From CAWAHD01 sp963781785 (GTDB taxonomy: Bacteria; Planctomycetota; Planctomycetia; Isosphaerales; Isosphaeraceae): 64,000 bases of DNA. This document shows positions 1 through 9,794 of the stretch, piece after piece. Each line of letters starts with the position of its first letter. Positions within the stretch are counted from its first letter, which is position 1. Location of the stretch: positions 558,001-622,000 of the forward strand of contig CAWAHD010000005.1 of NCBI GenBank assembly GCA_963781785.1, in the 5' to 3' direction. A program made the position numbers and the translations under genes. The notes under the pieces are model-generated. The model searched no databases. It had not been told where the DNA came from and worked only from the letters and a program-made list of their open reading frames with translations.

Positions 1-2
1 AC

Positions 3-1046
3 CGGACCGAATCCGAGTACTTCACCGCCAAACGCAAGGCGGCCCGCCAGCTCGGCGTCGAGTATCGCCACCGGCCGGGCGACCTGCCCACCAACAAGGA
101 GATCCGCGACCAGATCCAGGCCATGGCCCGGATCCACGAGGGTCCCAAGCGGATTGAGCGGCTGCGCGACATGCGGCTCGATGCACTGCGGATGATGCGA
201 CTCCTGGCACGGTTCCGGCCCCGGCTGATCGGCAGCGTCCGGACCGGGCATGTCCGCAAATGCTCCGACATCGATCTCCACGTATTCTGTAACAGTGTCG
301 CGCTGATCACCGACATCCTCATCGAGAACAACTTCCAGTACGACGTTGAGCACAAGCGAATCGTCAAGCACGGCCAGGAGCGAGTCTTCACCCACGTGCA
401 CGTCTATGACGAGCAGAGCTTCGAGCTCACTGTCTACCCCGAGGACAAGGCGCACTATGTTTTCAAAAGCTCGATCACCGGCAAAGCGATCGAGCGCGCC
501 TCAATCGCCGAGCTCGAGGCGCTGTTGCGTGAGGAATATCCTGAGATCGGCGTCGACGCCGCCGTCGAGGCCCTCGAAGACCGGATCGACCCGTACCTGC
601 TTTATCGGGTGCTCCTCGAGCCGCTCGAGGGGGTCAAGCAAAGCGCCCGGCATCACCCTGAGGGAGACGCGCTTTATCACAGCCTCCAAGTTTTCGAGCT
701 GGCGCGCCAGGAGCGGCCGTACGACGAGGAATTCCTCCTGGCGGCGCTTTTGCACGACGTGGGCAAGGCCATCGACCCATCCGACCATGTCCAGGCCGCC
801 TTGCAGGCCCTGGAGGGGTCGATCACCGACCGCACGACATGGCTGATCGCCCATCACATGGAGGTCCACGCCCTGCGGACGGGGACGCTGGGCGCGAAGG
901 CCCGGGCGCGGCTTCAGCAATCCGAGTATTATGACGACCTGATGCTCCTGAGCGAGCTCGATCGCCGCGGGCGGGTCCGTGGAGCGGCCGTCTGCGAGCT
1001 GGAGGAGGCTCTCGAGTTTCTGCGCGATCTCGGACAGGAGGCGTAG
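3..1046 (+). CDS. nucleotidyltransferase/HD-domain protein, 5' partial
   Basis: The frame is open from the first bases of the window, so the true start lies to the left; the internal ATG at 123 is unlikely to be the start. An N-terminal nucleotidyltransferase-type region shows GSVRTG followed by SDIDLHV, the G-S...D-x-D metal-binding pattern of the polymerase-beta-like fold. The C-terminal half carries an HD-type metal phosphohydrolase pattern: a His in YHSLQVF, then LLAALLHDVGKA, then IAHHMEVH. Proteins of this build act on nucleotides or RNA ends, as tRNA nucleotidyltransferase relatives do, but the substrate cannot be told here. The stop at 1044-1046 is followed closely by the sensor kinase gene on the same strand. 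Confidence 0.75.
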   Translation, partial: RTESEYFTAKRKAARQLGVEYRHRPGDLPTNKEIRDQIQAMARIHEGPKRIERLRDMRLDALRMMRLLARFRPRLIGSVRTGHVRKCSDIDLHVFCNSVALITDILIENNFQYDVEHKRIVKHGQERVFTHVHVYDEQSFELTVYPEDKAHYVFKSSITGKAIERASIAELEALLREEYPEIGVDAAVEALEDRIDPYLLYRVLLEPLEGVKQSARHHPEGDALYHSLQVFELARQERPYDEEFLLAALLHDVGKAIDPSDHVQAALQALEGSITDRTTWLIAHHMEVHALRTGTLGAKARARLQQSEYYDDLMLLSELDRRGRVRGAAVCELEEALEFLRDLGQEA

Positions 1047-1256
1047 CAAGGGTGATGAGCAGTGCGCGTGGCACAGCCCGCGCCGACCGTAACGTCTCTC
1101 AAGGGGCCCCAGGGCGATCGACCATTGGACCGTGGTCAAGCCGCTCGTTACATTGAAGCATTCGTTTCCGGATTAATTAAGGAAGAACCGGAGCTGTCTC
1201 GCGGTAACCCGACCGGGGTGGTTTCGCGCTCGAAGGCGCGGGGGGAGTGCACGTCG

Positions 1257-3236
1257 GTGACGATCCGGCGCCTCATTCTGAGCTATGGCATCGCCGCAGC
1301 CGGCGTGGTCATGGCGGGCCTGTCCCATTGGTGGCTGGGTCCGCTCATAGGCGACTCGCCGCCGGTTCGCCTCTTGCTCGTGATCGTGGTGATGGCCTCG
1401 GCGTGGATCGGCGGGCTTGGCCCAGGTCTGTTCGCCACCGGGCTGGGGCTGCTGGCGATCGTCGCAGCCAACGATGCGCCGGGAGATCTGACGAGCCTCT
1501 TGAACCGGCTCCTCCGGTTCGGATCTCTCGGCCTGTTGATCACGTTTTTGTTCGCCGGACTGCACGCGTACCGGCGCCGGGCGGAATTGACGGCGGAGGA
1601 GCTCCGCGAGAAGGTGTCTGTACTCAATAGCTTTTACGAGTCGTCCGTGATGGCGATGGGCGTCATCGAGCAGACTGAGAACGACACGCGCTTCATCTCC
1701 GCCAACGCTCTGACCGACAAGTTCTTCGGGCTGGCTCCTGGCACGCTGGAGGGAATCGCGGCCTCGAAGCTGCGTGTGCCTCCGGAGATGATGGCGGTCT
1801 GGATCGAGCGGTTCCGTGAGTGCCGGGAGACTGGCCGGCCGGTGCGGTTCGAATACAACCCCCCCTGCCCCTCGAGCCCGGCGTGGGTCGCTGCCACGCT
1901 CACTCCGATGGTCAGGCCCGGCTCGGAACGCGTGCTGTGCTCGTTCATTGTCGAAGACATCACGGAACGCAAGCAGACGGAATCGGACTTGCGCGAGGCC
2001 AAAGATCTGGCCGAGGCCGCCTGCCGCGCCAAGGACCGGTTCCTTGCCGTGGTCAGCCACGAGCTGCGGGCCCCCCTCAATCCCGTGCTCATCGCCGTTT
2101 CGTCGTTGATCGATTCAAACTCTGGGCTGGCGCTTGCCCCCACCCTGGCGATGATCCACCGCAACATCGAGCTGGAGGCTCGTCTGATCGACGATCTGCT
2201 CGACTTGTCACGGTTGGGCCGCGGTCAGCTCAGGCTCGACCTCGAGATCATCGACATGCACGAGGTGATCGCCTGCGCAATCGAGATCTGCCGCGACGAG
2301 ACGCATCTTGCCGGCCTCGAGGTCGTGACCGAGCTGGGCGCGCGCCACCACCACGTGACCGCCGATCACGCACGGATGATGCAGGTCGCGTGGAACCTGA
2401 TCAAGAACGCGGCCAGGTTCACGCCGCCCGGGGGCAGGCTCTCTATTCGTACTTCCAACGCGCCCGAGCCGTCCGGGAGTGTCGATGGACAGACGCCCGG
2501 CCTGTTGATCGAGTTCGAAGACACCGGGATCGGCATCGAACCGGAAATCCTGCCGCGAATCTTCGAGGCTTTCGAGCAGGGCCACGAAGAGATGCGTGCA
2601 AAGTCAGGTGGTCTCGGGCTGGGTCTGGCGATCAGCCGGTCGCTCACCGAGGCGCACGACGGCCGGCTCACGGCATCCAGCCGCGGTCGCGGGCTCGGCT
2701 CGACGTTTCGCGTCGAGCTCGCGACGGTTGCCGCAACCGTGATTCCGGCCCAGGCCGGACCGGGCGGCACAGCGATTGCGGCCCGGACCGGACCTGGTCC
2801 TGTGGCGCTTCCGACGGAGACCGGGATGAGCACTGCGATTCCTGGCTCGCCGGCGGCCGACCGGTGCCGGTCGGACCTGCGCATCCTGCTGGTCGAAGAC
2901 AACAAGGATACTCGCCGGTACCTCGCGAGCGTTCTGAGACAGCGTGGCCATAGCGTCGTGACTGCCGACCGCGTCGCCACCGCCCGCGCCGCGGTGCACG
3001 AGGCCAAGGCTCCGTTTGACCTCCTGCTCTCCGATATCGAGCTGCCCGACGGCGACGGGCACTACCTGATGCGCGAGCTGAGCGCCAGCGGCTCGATGCG
3101 CGGCATCGCCGTGAGTGGCTTCGGCGCCGAAGAAGACCTGCGCCAGAGCCGCGAGGCCGGGTTTATCGACCACCTCATCAAGCCGGTGGACCTCAATCGG
3201 TTGGAGGCCGCCATTCGCCGCGCAACTGCGCCCTGA
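1257..3236 (+). CDS. hybrid sensor histidine kinase with receiver domain
   Basis: Membrane-anchored sensor kinase of about 660 residues. Order of parts: four closely packed hydrophobic segments in the first 105 residues resembling the DUF4118/KdpD-type membrane domain, a PAS-like region (about 130-240), HisKA with the phospho-accepting His near residue 268 in VVSHELRAPLNP, a HATPase_c domain with NLIKNAARF, DTGIGIEP and GLGLGLAISRS, a Gly/Ala/Pro/Thr-rich linker, and a C-terminal receiver with LLVEDN, the phospho-acceptor Asp near residue 593 in LLLSDIELPDGDG, and a conserved Lys in LIKPVD. I chose GTG 1257 because GGGGGAG lies just upstream and the first membrane helix follows at once; the frame is open back to a GTG at 1062. 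The signal is unknown, and no separate response regulator lies next to it. Confidence 0.85.
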   Translation: MTIRRLILSYGIAAAGVVMAGLSHWWLGPLIGDSPPVRLLLVIVVMASAWIGGLGPGLFATGLGLLAIVAANDAPGDLTSLLNRLLRFGSLGLLITFLFAGLHAYRRRAELTAEELREKVSVLNSFYESSVMAMGVIEQTENDTRFISANALTDKFFGLAPGTLEGIAASKLRVPPEMMAVWIERFRECRETGRPVRFEYNPPCPSSPAWVAATLTPMVRPGSERVLCSFIVEDITERKQTESDLREAKDLAEAACRAKDRFLAVVSHELRAPLNPVLIAVSSLIDSNSGLALAPTLAMIHRNIELEARLIDDLLDLSRLGRGQLRLDLEIIDMHEVIACAIEICRDETHLAGLEVVTELGARHHHVTADHARMMQVAWNLIKNAARFTPPGGRLSIRTSNAPEPSGSVDGQTPGLLIEFEDTGIGIEPEILPRIFEAFEQGHEEMRAKSGGLGLGLAISRSLTEAHDGRLTASSRGRGLGSTFRVELATVAATVIPAQAGPGGTAIAARTGPGPVALPTETGMSTAIPGSPAADRCRSDLRILLVEDNKDTRRYLASVLRQRGHSVVTADRVATARAAVHEAKAPFDLLLSDIELPDGDGHYLMRELSASGSMRGIAVSGFGAEEDLRQSREAGFIDHLIKPVDLNRLEAAIRRATAP

Positions 3237-3274
3237 CCCACGGGCGATGTCGGGAATCCCAGCGAGACCGTCCA

Positions 3275-4731
3275 CTAGCGATCCAGCGCGGCTGCCGCCT
3301 CGATCACCCTCATACTCTTCCATTTTCCGCTTCGAAACCGAAAGTAGAAGCAGATCGCCATCGCGATGATGTAGGCCGTCGCGAACCACCAGGCCGCATA
3401 GACGCTGCCGCCACGAACGACGACCACGAGCGTCGGCACCACCATGATCGGCCAGGCGAGCGCAAATGTGAGCAGGGAAACAAAGCGGGTATCGCCTGCC
3501 CCGCGGAGCGCGAACGCGAACGTCAGGTTCAGGGCATCGGCCACGGAATACACGGCCACGCACCGGAGAAGCGTCGGGACGATCGCAGCCAGCGCCGCGA
3601 AGCTCTGCCGGTCGCGGTCTCCCTCGAACACGCTGACCAGCAAGCCCGGAAAGAGCAGGTACACTGCCGCCACGCCGCACATGTATCCGAATGCCCACTT
3701 CAGCCCGGTATAGGCGGAGCGCTCAGCGAGATCCGGGCAGTCTGCCCCCAGCCGCTGCCCGACAAGGATCGACACGGCCTGCCCCAGGCCCAGCATCGGC
3801 AAGATCGCGACCATGTTCAGCCGGACAGTCAGCGTGGTTGCCCCGGTGGCCGCCTCTCCCAGCCGCCCGACAAGCTGGAAGAACACGTTAAACACCAGCA
3901 CGTCCATGAAGACCTGCGCCCCGCCGGGAGGCCGTATTTCATGAGGCGGCCGAACAACGCTCGCTCCGGCCTCCAACCGCGCAGGGTGTAAAACTGGCGA
4001 CGGTACCTGGGTCGCAGAAAGAGCGCGAGGGCAAAGATCGCCGAAGTCCACGACCCTGTCACGGTCGCCCACCCCGCGCCCGCGATCCCCAGCTCGGGAA
4101 AGCCAGCCCGCCCGAAGATGAGCACCAGCGCCAGCCCGACGTTCACGGCGGTTCCCGCGGCCTCGATCAGGAGCACGGTCCAGGTCTGCCCGCGGCCGGA
4201 GAAAAACCCGTTGATCGCAGACATGACCAGCATCGGCAAGGCCGCGAAGCACAAGCAGCGCAGATAAATCGCCTCGAGCGCCTGCAAGGCCGGGCTGTGG
4301 CCGCCGGCCGCGATCACGTACGACGCCGCGGGCACAAAGAACAGAAATGAGAGTCCGGCCAGGATGGCGAAGTGAATTCCTTGCCAGACGGCCGGTCCAA
4401 CCCGCTCGGGCCGGCCGGCGCCCGTGTACTGAGCGACGAATGTCGACACGTACCCCGCGGTCACCTGCAAGAGCCCGAACGGGAGCCAGAACCACAGGAC
4501 CGCCGGAAACGACGCGGCCATCTCCCGCGTATCATGCCGGGCGAGCAGGATCGTATCCACAAACACCTGCACGGTCATGAAGCTCTGGCTGACGACAAGC
4601 GGGAGGGCTAGCGCGAGCAGCTCTCGGCTGCCGCCCTCGCGCGGCGAGCTTTTGGGGCGTATTGCCGCCCCGGCCGGCGGGCCGGCATCCGTCTGTTCGT
4701 CGATCGCTTCCGTGACCCCGCTCGCGCTCAT
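3275..4731 (-). CDS. MATE family multidrug/Na+ efflux transporter, one frameshift
   Basis: Polytopic inner-membrane antiporter of the MATE family, which exports cationic compounds in exchange for Na+ or H+. The N-terminal half (from ATG 4731) and the C-terminal half lie in different frames that meet near 3925. There the expected PAGAQVF is broken by loss of one G in a G run (four G where five are needed). Joined, the protein is about 485 residues with roughly 12 hydrophobic segments, the usual size for the family. It converges on the sensor kinase gene. The single homopolymer indel points to sequence error rather than a dead gene. Confidence 0.8.
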
Positions 4732-4809
4732 CGATATTTTCCCGAGGAAGTGATCAACCTCAGCCCGCCCGACGGCGAGTCAGTTGAAACGGCAGGCGAA
4801 AGTTTGTGG

Positions 4810-4865
4810 TAGGTCAGGCTTTCCAGCCTGACGGCTTTGTCGTGGGTCCGGCTTTCCAGACTGAC
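4810..4865. repeat. dispersed palindromic repeat (type A), two copies
   Basis: This lies in the 505-bp gap between the divergent MATE and fwdD genes. The first copy is TAGGTCAGGCTTTCCAGCC plus TGAC, an imperfect palindrome; a second, degenerate copy (GGTCCGGCTTTCCAGACTGAC) follows. The same element recurs at 13256, 14638, 18511 and 20976. Outside the repeat I see no convincing gene in 4732-5162. The fwd operon promoter must lie between here and 5237 but is not obvious. Confidence 0.7.
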
Positions 4866-5236
4866 ATCGGCCCGGAACGCCCGACCCACATCTGCGCAAT
4901 CCCTCCGCCCGGTGCACGTATGAGACATCCCGCATTGCGAACAGGTTCACGCTGCATCTGATTTGAGAGCTTCTGCGGAGAGAACTCAAGTCGAGATTGA
5001 TGACCCGCCCAAAAGAACCGATCTGAACTGGCTGCACACCGACAGCGCGGTGAATTGGCAAACTCGCTCTGGGCGTTCCCTTTACCCTCGCCGTGAAACC
5101 GGTAGAATGGAGTTTCGTGATACCCACCGCTTGACGCGATTGGTTTAGAGGGGCAGATTACGGTGTCTCCACCCGCCGCAACGACTCGAATCGGCCCGCG
5201 GCACGTCGTCGCCGCGGGGCGCAAGGAAGGTCCCGC

Positions 5237-5618
5237 ATGACGGCCAGGCGGTTCATCATGAACGCGGGCCGTACCACAAAGCAGGGCCAGCAGATCAATA
5301 TTGGCAAAGACCACGCCGAATACCAGGCTCTTGTCAGCACCTTGATCATGCATCCAGACGATATGAGAGAGGTCGGAATCCTCTCCGGAGGAACGGTCCG
5401 GGTCCGATCCGAGACCGGCGAGGGCACTGTTCCAATGCAAGGAGGGAAAAGTTCCCTCGGGTATGATCTTCGTCCCTTACGGCCCACCGACCTGCCGTCT
5501 CATGGGTCAAGACACCGACGGAACCGGCATGCCCACGTCCAAAGGGTGGGAGGTCGAAGTTGAGCCGGTCGCGTCAGAGGCACCCGCAGAGCCTCCTGCC
5601 GGCCCGGCTACTTCCTGA
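5237..5618 (+). CDS. fwdD: formylmethanofuran dehydrogenase subunit D (molybdopterin-dinucleotide binding), one frameshift
   Basis: FwdD/FmdD binds the molybdopterin guanine dinucleotide of the Mo/W formylmethanofuran dehydrogenase, alongside FwdB. The start of the protein reads RRFIMNAGRTTKQGQQIN, followed by the VSTLIMHPDDM segment typical of the family. The frame breaks near 5450 in GGGAAAAGTT, apparently one extra A. The next frame continues with FVPYGPPTCRLMGQDTDGTG and GWEVEVEPVA to a TGA at 5616-5618, giving about 126 residues. ATG 5237 follows GGAAGG. A 25-codon ORF starting at GTG 5163 ends in an ATGA overlap with this start and could couple translation. It opens the fwdD-B-A-C cluster. 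Confidence 0.8.
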
Positions 5619-5671
5619 CGCTCCGGGCACAAGTGAGAACAGCAACGTCCTTCAAAGAAGGGAGGATTCGC

Positions 5672-5882
5672 GTGCAAGCCATCAAGTATCCCGATTCCCT
5701 GGAGCCCGAGCGGACTCCGCTCACCGAAGGAATCGAGGTGAGCTACACCCCCGGCCTGGGAGTTGGTCGAGACGGGAAGGTACCGGCCGCGCCGCATCCG
5801 GGGCAGTTTGATCGGCCGGGAGCTGGGGTGAACGTTTGTCGTGCCGCCCGGTCCGGGCGGAAAGCAACCCCCGCTCAAGTAA
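5672..5882 (+). CDS. small hypothetical protein between fwdD and fwdB, probably frameshifted
   Basis: A GTG at 5672 preceded by GGGAGG at ideal spacing starts a short reading frame (VQAIKYPDSLEPERTPLTEG...). As given, the frame has no stop and runs straight into fwdB in phase. A stop in another frame at 5880-5882 (after GGKQPPLK) suggests a small acidic-to-basic protein of about 70 residues with one indel near 5825-5840. I do not recognise the family. Its position inside the cluster suggests a role linked to formylmethanofuran dehydrogenase, which is inference only. Confidence 0.4.
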
Positions 5883-5929
5883 CGTCCTGCAAGAATGCCC
5901 GTTTTTGGGATTCAAGGAGGAGATCCGCG

Positions 5930-7287
5930 ATGAGCCTGAAGATTGTTCAGCACGCCACATGCACGTTCTGCGGCTGCGTTTGCGATGATATCGAGCTGCA
6001 CGCCAACACTGATCGCATCGTCAAGACCAAAGGCGCGTGCAGTCTCGGTGAGTCCTGGTTCAAGAACCATACCGCCGAACGGCTCTATCCCGATGCACTC
6101 ATCGATGGACAGCCCGCCTCGGTCGATGCGGCCGTCCTGGCTGCTGCCGACTTTCTTCATGCGGCCAACATGCCATTGGTGTATGGCCTCAGCAATATCA
6201 CCTGCGAGGCCCAGCGCGAGGCCGTGGCGCTCACCGAGATGATCGGCGGTGTGATCGATAGCCATACATCGCTATGACACGGTCCAACCGAGATCGCCGC
6301 CCAGTTGGGTGGCAAGGTGACTTGCACATTAGGCGAAATCAAGAACCGAGCCGACTTCATCGTCTACTGGGGAGGCAATCCGGCTGAATGCCATCCGAGG
6401 CATTTCACCAAGTACACCCTGACCCAGAAAGGGAAGTTCGTGCCCAATGGCCGCAAGGGTCGCACGATGGTCCTGGTGGACATCCGTGAGACTCCCAGTG
6501 TCCGGGCTGCCGATATCTTCCTGCAGATCAAGCCGGGAAAGGACTTCGAGGTCCTCACGACCTTACGGGCCTTGATCAAGAGCCAACCTGTGAACAAGGA
6601 GCTTGTCGCGGAAACCGGGCTGACGCTCGAGCAGTTGCAAGAGTTTGCCGACCAGATGAAGAATTGCCGGTTTCGGGGTGATCTTCTTCGGAATGGGACT
6701 ATCGATGACGCGAGGGAAACACATGAACTCGGCCGCCGTGCTGGCACTGGCGGCCGAGCTCAATGCGTTCACCAAGTTCGTCGCCATGCCGATGCGCGGC
6801 CACGGTAACGTCACTGGTTCCGACATGGTGATGCGGTGGACCACAGGCTATCCGTTCGGGGTCAATCTGTGCCGCGGCTATCCGCGGTTCAACCCCGGGG
6901 AATTCTCGACGGTCGACCTGCTGGTGCGGGGCGACGTCGATGCCGCCCTGGTGCTGGGCGCCGATCCCGGCGCAACCATGCCCCAGCCGGGCATCGAGCA
7001 CCTGGCCCGGATCCCGACCATCGTGCTGGACCCCAAGGTCACGCACACCAGCCGGCTGGCCCGCGTGCACATCACCACGGCCGCGACCGGCATCAGCGCG
7101 CCCGGGACCGTATACCGCATGGATGAGATCCCGTTACCCCTTCGGCCGGCGCTCGATTCGCCTTATCCGACCGACGAAGAGGTCATCCGCCGCATCCATC
7201 AGGCGGTATCGCCGAAAGCCCGCGTGGGCACCCTCGCCGGAAGCCAGGATGGCCACGACTCAGGGAATGCCCGACGAGCGGCTCTAG
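5930..7287 (+). CDS. fwdB: formylmethanofuran dehydrogenase subunit B, probable selenoprotein (UGA at 6275-6277)
   Basis: Catalytic Mo/W subunit that reduces CO2 to, or oxidises, the formyl group of formylmethanofuran; homologous to formate dehydrogenases. ATG 5930 follows AAGGAGGAG. Cys residues 11, 14, 18 and 37 (CTFCGCVCDD, KGACSLG) fit the [4Fe-4S] site. At codon 116 the frame reads SHTSL-UGA-HGPTEIA, where family members have the metal-ligand Cys or Sec followed by HGP. The same frame then continues for about 130 codons of good FwdB sequence (IVYWGGNPAECHPRH, VDIRETPSV). A hairpin fitting the bacterial SECIS rule lies at 6296-6313. One G appears lost near 6676 (RFRG to VIFFGMG), after which the protein continues through WTTGYPFGVNLCRGYPRFNP and VLGADPGAT. 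The exact C-terminus is uncertain; a TAG at 7285-7287 is the likely end after a further shift. Confidence 0.85.
6296..6313 (+). promoter_or_regulatory. candidate bacterial SECIS element in fwdB
   Basis: GCCGCCC (6296-6302) pairs with GGGTGGC (6307-6313) around the loop AGTT: six Watson-Crick pairs and one G-U. The loop begins 25 nt after the in-frame UGA and has G at its second position. This meets the usual bacterial SECIS criteria of a loop about 16-37 nt downstream with a G in the first two loop bases. A competing pairing, CCAAC (6284-6288) with GTTGG (6304-6308), is weaker. Confidence 0.65.
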
Positions 7288-7303
7288 AGCCAGCGGAGAC
7301 TCC

Positions 7304-8958
7304 ATGCTGCGAATCAAAGGCGGGAAAGTATTATGATCCCGCGAATGGCATCGACGGCGTGGTCAAGGATCTTTGCATCGCGGACGGCCGGATCGTGTCG
7401 GAGGTCGACGGCGGCCGCGTGATCGACGCGACCGGCATGTTCGTCTTCCCCGGCGGCGTGGATATCCACACCCATGTCGCGGGCGCCGCGCTCAACTTTG
7501 CCCGGGCGATGACCCCCGAGAATCACCGCCAGGCCACGGCGTTCCTAGCACACGCCGGAACGCCGCGCCGGAATCGGCGGGCCCACCCCCACCACGTTCG
7601 CCACCGGCTATCTCTACGCCGGAATGGGCTACACGACCGTCATCGAAGCCGCCGTCCCCGTCCTCACGGCCAAGCACACACACGAAGAGCTGCGCGACAC
7701 TCCCATCGTTGACAAGGGCTGCTGCGTGCTGATGGCCAACAACGAGATCGTGCTCGACCTCCTCGAAGCCGGCGAGCTCGAGCGGGCGAAGGATGTCGTC
7801 GCCTGGCTGATCTGGGCAGCCAAGTCCTACGGCGTGAAGGCGGTCAATCCCGGCGGGGTCACGGCGTGGAAGTGGGGAAAAGACGCCAAGACCCTCTTCG
7901 ACCCGGTACCGGGTTACAGCAAGGTGACGCCGGCGACGATCATCGCAAGCCTGGCTCAGATTGTCGATCAACTCGGCTTGCCACATCCGCTTCATCTTCA
8001 CTGTAACAACCTGGGTGCACCGGGCAACGTCGCCACGACCATCGAGACCATGAAGGTCCTGGAGGGTAACCGGGCTCACATGGCCCATCTGCAATTCCAC
8101 TCCTATGGCGGCGACGATTGGGACACGATGAAGAGCGAAGCCGCCACGATCGCCGAGTATTTCAACGCCCATCCCAATCTCACCGCCGACGCCGGTGCGA
8201 TCCTGTTCGGAAACGCCGTGACGGTCACCGCCGATGGTCCCTGGCAACACTTTCTCTATCAGCTCACCGGCCGAAAATGGGGCAATCTGGACGTCGAGAA
8301 CGAGACCGGCTGCGGGATCGTCCCCTACACGTACAAGCGGAAGCAACCTGGTCAACGCCGTTCAATGGGCGGTGGGACTGGAGCTCTTGCTGCTGATCAC
8401 CGACCCGTGGCGCATTTTCCTGACCACCGATCATCCCAACGGCGCCTGTTTCTGGCGTTACCCGGAGATCATTCACTTGCTGATGAACGCCGATCTGCGG
8501 CGGGAACGCGTCAAGGCACTGCCGCCCAAGGCGCTCGAGCGGACGCGTCCTGGCGGACCTGGATCGGCAGTACACGCTGTCGGAGATCGCCATCGATCAC
8601 GTCCGCCGGGCCCAGCGCGAGCCCTCGGCCTGACCCAGAAAGGACACCTCGGCTTGGGCGCCGACGCCGACCTCACCATCTACAACGAGAAGCCGGACGG
8701 CGAACTTCTGTTCCGGTATCCGCGGTACGTGCATCAAAGGCCGGCGAGATCGTGGTCGAGGAAGGGGACATCCGCAACATCAGCGACGGCCGGGGATTTC
8801 GTCGTTCAGCCCGGGTACGACCCAGCGATCGAGGCGTATTTGAAGCCGTTGTTTCAGCAGTATTACACCATGTCCTTCGAGAACTATCCGGTGGAGACTG
8901 GATCGTATCGAACGGCCGGAAATCCGTGCCTGCAAATAAGCGAAGACGGGTGGCATGA
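7304..8958 (+). pseudogene. fwdA: formylmethanofuran dehydrogenase subunit A, multiply frameshifted
   Basis: FwdA is the amidohydrolase-type subunit with a dinuclear metal site that handles formate and formylmethanofuran. ATG 7304 (MLRIKGGKV) follows GGAG and lies just after the fwdB end. Motifs in order: FPGGVDIHTHVAG (HxH metal ligands), GPTPTTFATGYLYAGMGYTT, AVNPGGVTAWKWG, PLHLHCNNLG, HMAHLQFHSYGG, DAGAILFG, LLITDPWRIFLTTDHPNG, LGLTQKGHLGLGADADLTIY. These sit in three frames. Breaks occur near 7330 (extra T), 7545, 8345 (extra A), 8550, 8620 and 8725. The joined length, about 550 residues, is normal for FwdA, so the gene is complete in content but not translatable as written. Its TGA overlaps the fwdC start (ATGA at 8955). 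Confidence 0.8.
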
Positions 8959-9768
8959 TCGTCCTGACCCTCAAAGAGCAGCCCGGTGTTCCGCTGGAGG
9001 CGGAAAACCTCTGTCCCGACGCGATCGCCGGACTGGGGCCGGACCAGGTGCGCGGCCTTCCCGTGTTCCTGGGGAAGCGCCAGTGCAAGCGTCGAAGATT
9101 TTTTCGACGTCGAGGGCTCTCCCGGCGACGAGCTCGAAATTCGGGGTGACGCCCGCAACGTGAAATGGATCGGCCGGGCCATGACGCGCGGCCGCATTTT
9201 GATCGAGGGCAATGCCGGTATGCACCTGGGTGCCCACATGAAAGGCGGAACAATCGAGGTCACGGGCAACACGTCGGACTGGGTCGGCGCCGAGATGATC
9301 GGCGGCCTGATCCGGATTCACGGCAACGCCGGCGGGCAAGTCGGGTCTGCCTACCGGGGGAGTACCGCCGGCATGCGCAATGGGGCGATCTTGATCGAGG
9401 GCTCGGCAGGCATCGAAGTCGGCATGCGGATGAAGCGTGGAACCATCGCCGTCCGGGGCCCGGTGCGGGATTTTGCCGGCTTGCAGATGAAAGGCGGGAC
9501 CCTGTTCCTGATGGGAGGCGCCGAGATTCGCACCGGTGCCTGGATGGTCCGCGGCACGATCGTCGCCTTCAAGGAGATCCGGATGCTGCCGACATTTGCG
9601 TATGCCTGCGCGTACAATCCCGTGTTCTTGAATCTCTATACCAGGCACCTGGTCGCGCTGGGGTTCTCGATCGACAGTGCGGGCCGTGCCGGGGCTTTCC
9701 AGCGTTATATCGGAGATGCGTCTGTTCCCGGCAAAGGGGAAATCCTCGTGTGGCGGCCGGACGCCTGA
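8955..9768 (+). CDS. fwdC: formylmethanofuran dehydrogenase subunit C, one frameshift
   Basis: FwdC is a beta-helical scaffold subunit related to the C-terminal domain of glutamate synthase, built of Gly-rich repeats. ATG 8955 overlaps the fwdA stop by four bases. The first 45 residues (MIVLTLKEQPGVPLEAENL... GLPVFLGKRQCK) are followed by a break near 9090, probably an extra C. The remaining frame carries the repeat series: GRILIEGNAG, LGAHMKGGTIEVTGN, VGAEMIGGLIRIHGNAGG, MRNGAILIEGSAG, MKRGTIAVRG, MKGGTLFLMG. The joined length is about 270 residues, as expected. Confidence 0.85.
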
Positions 9769-9794
9769 ATTCCGTTCCTTTGGGAGGAAGATCC

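Noticed and set aside
501..1139. A 212-residue minus-strand protein
   Set aside because: Antisense to the nucleotidyltransferase/HD gene, which has clear metal-binding motifs.
6275..6277. Premature stop making fwdB a pseudogene
   Set aside because: The UGA lies exactly at the Cys/Sec metal-ligand position, the frame continues unchanged, and a SECIS-like hairpin follows. A selenocysteine codon explains it better, though sequence error cannot be excluded.
6678..7712. A fwdB-fwdA fusion gene
   Set aside because: One frame does run from the fwdB C-terminus into fwdA, but an ATG with ribosome binding site for fwdA (7304) lies in between in another frame, and the apparent fusion results from indels.
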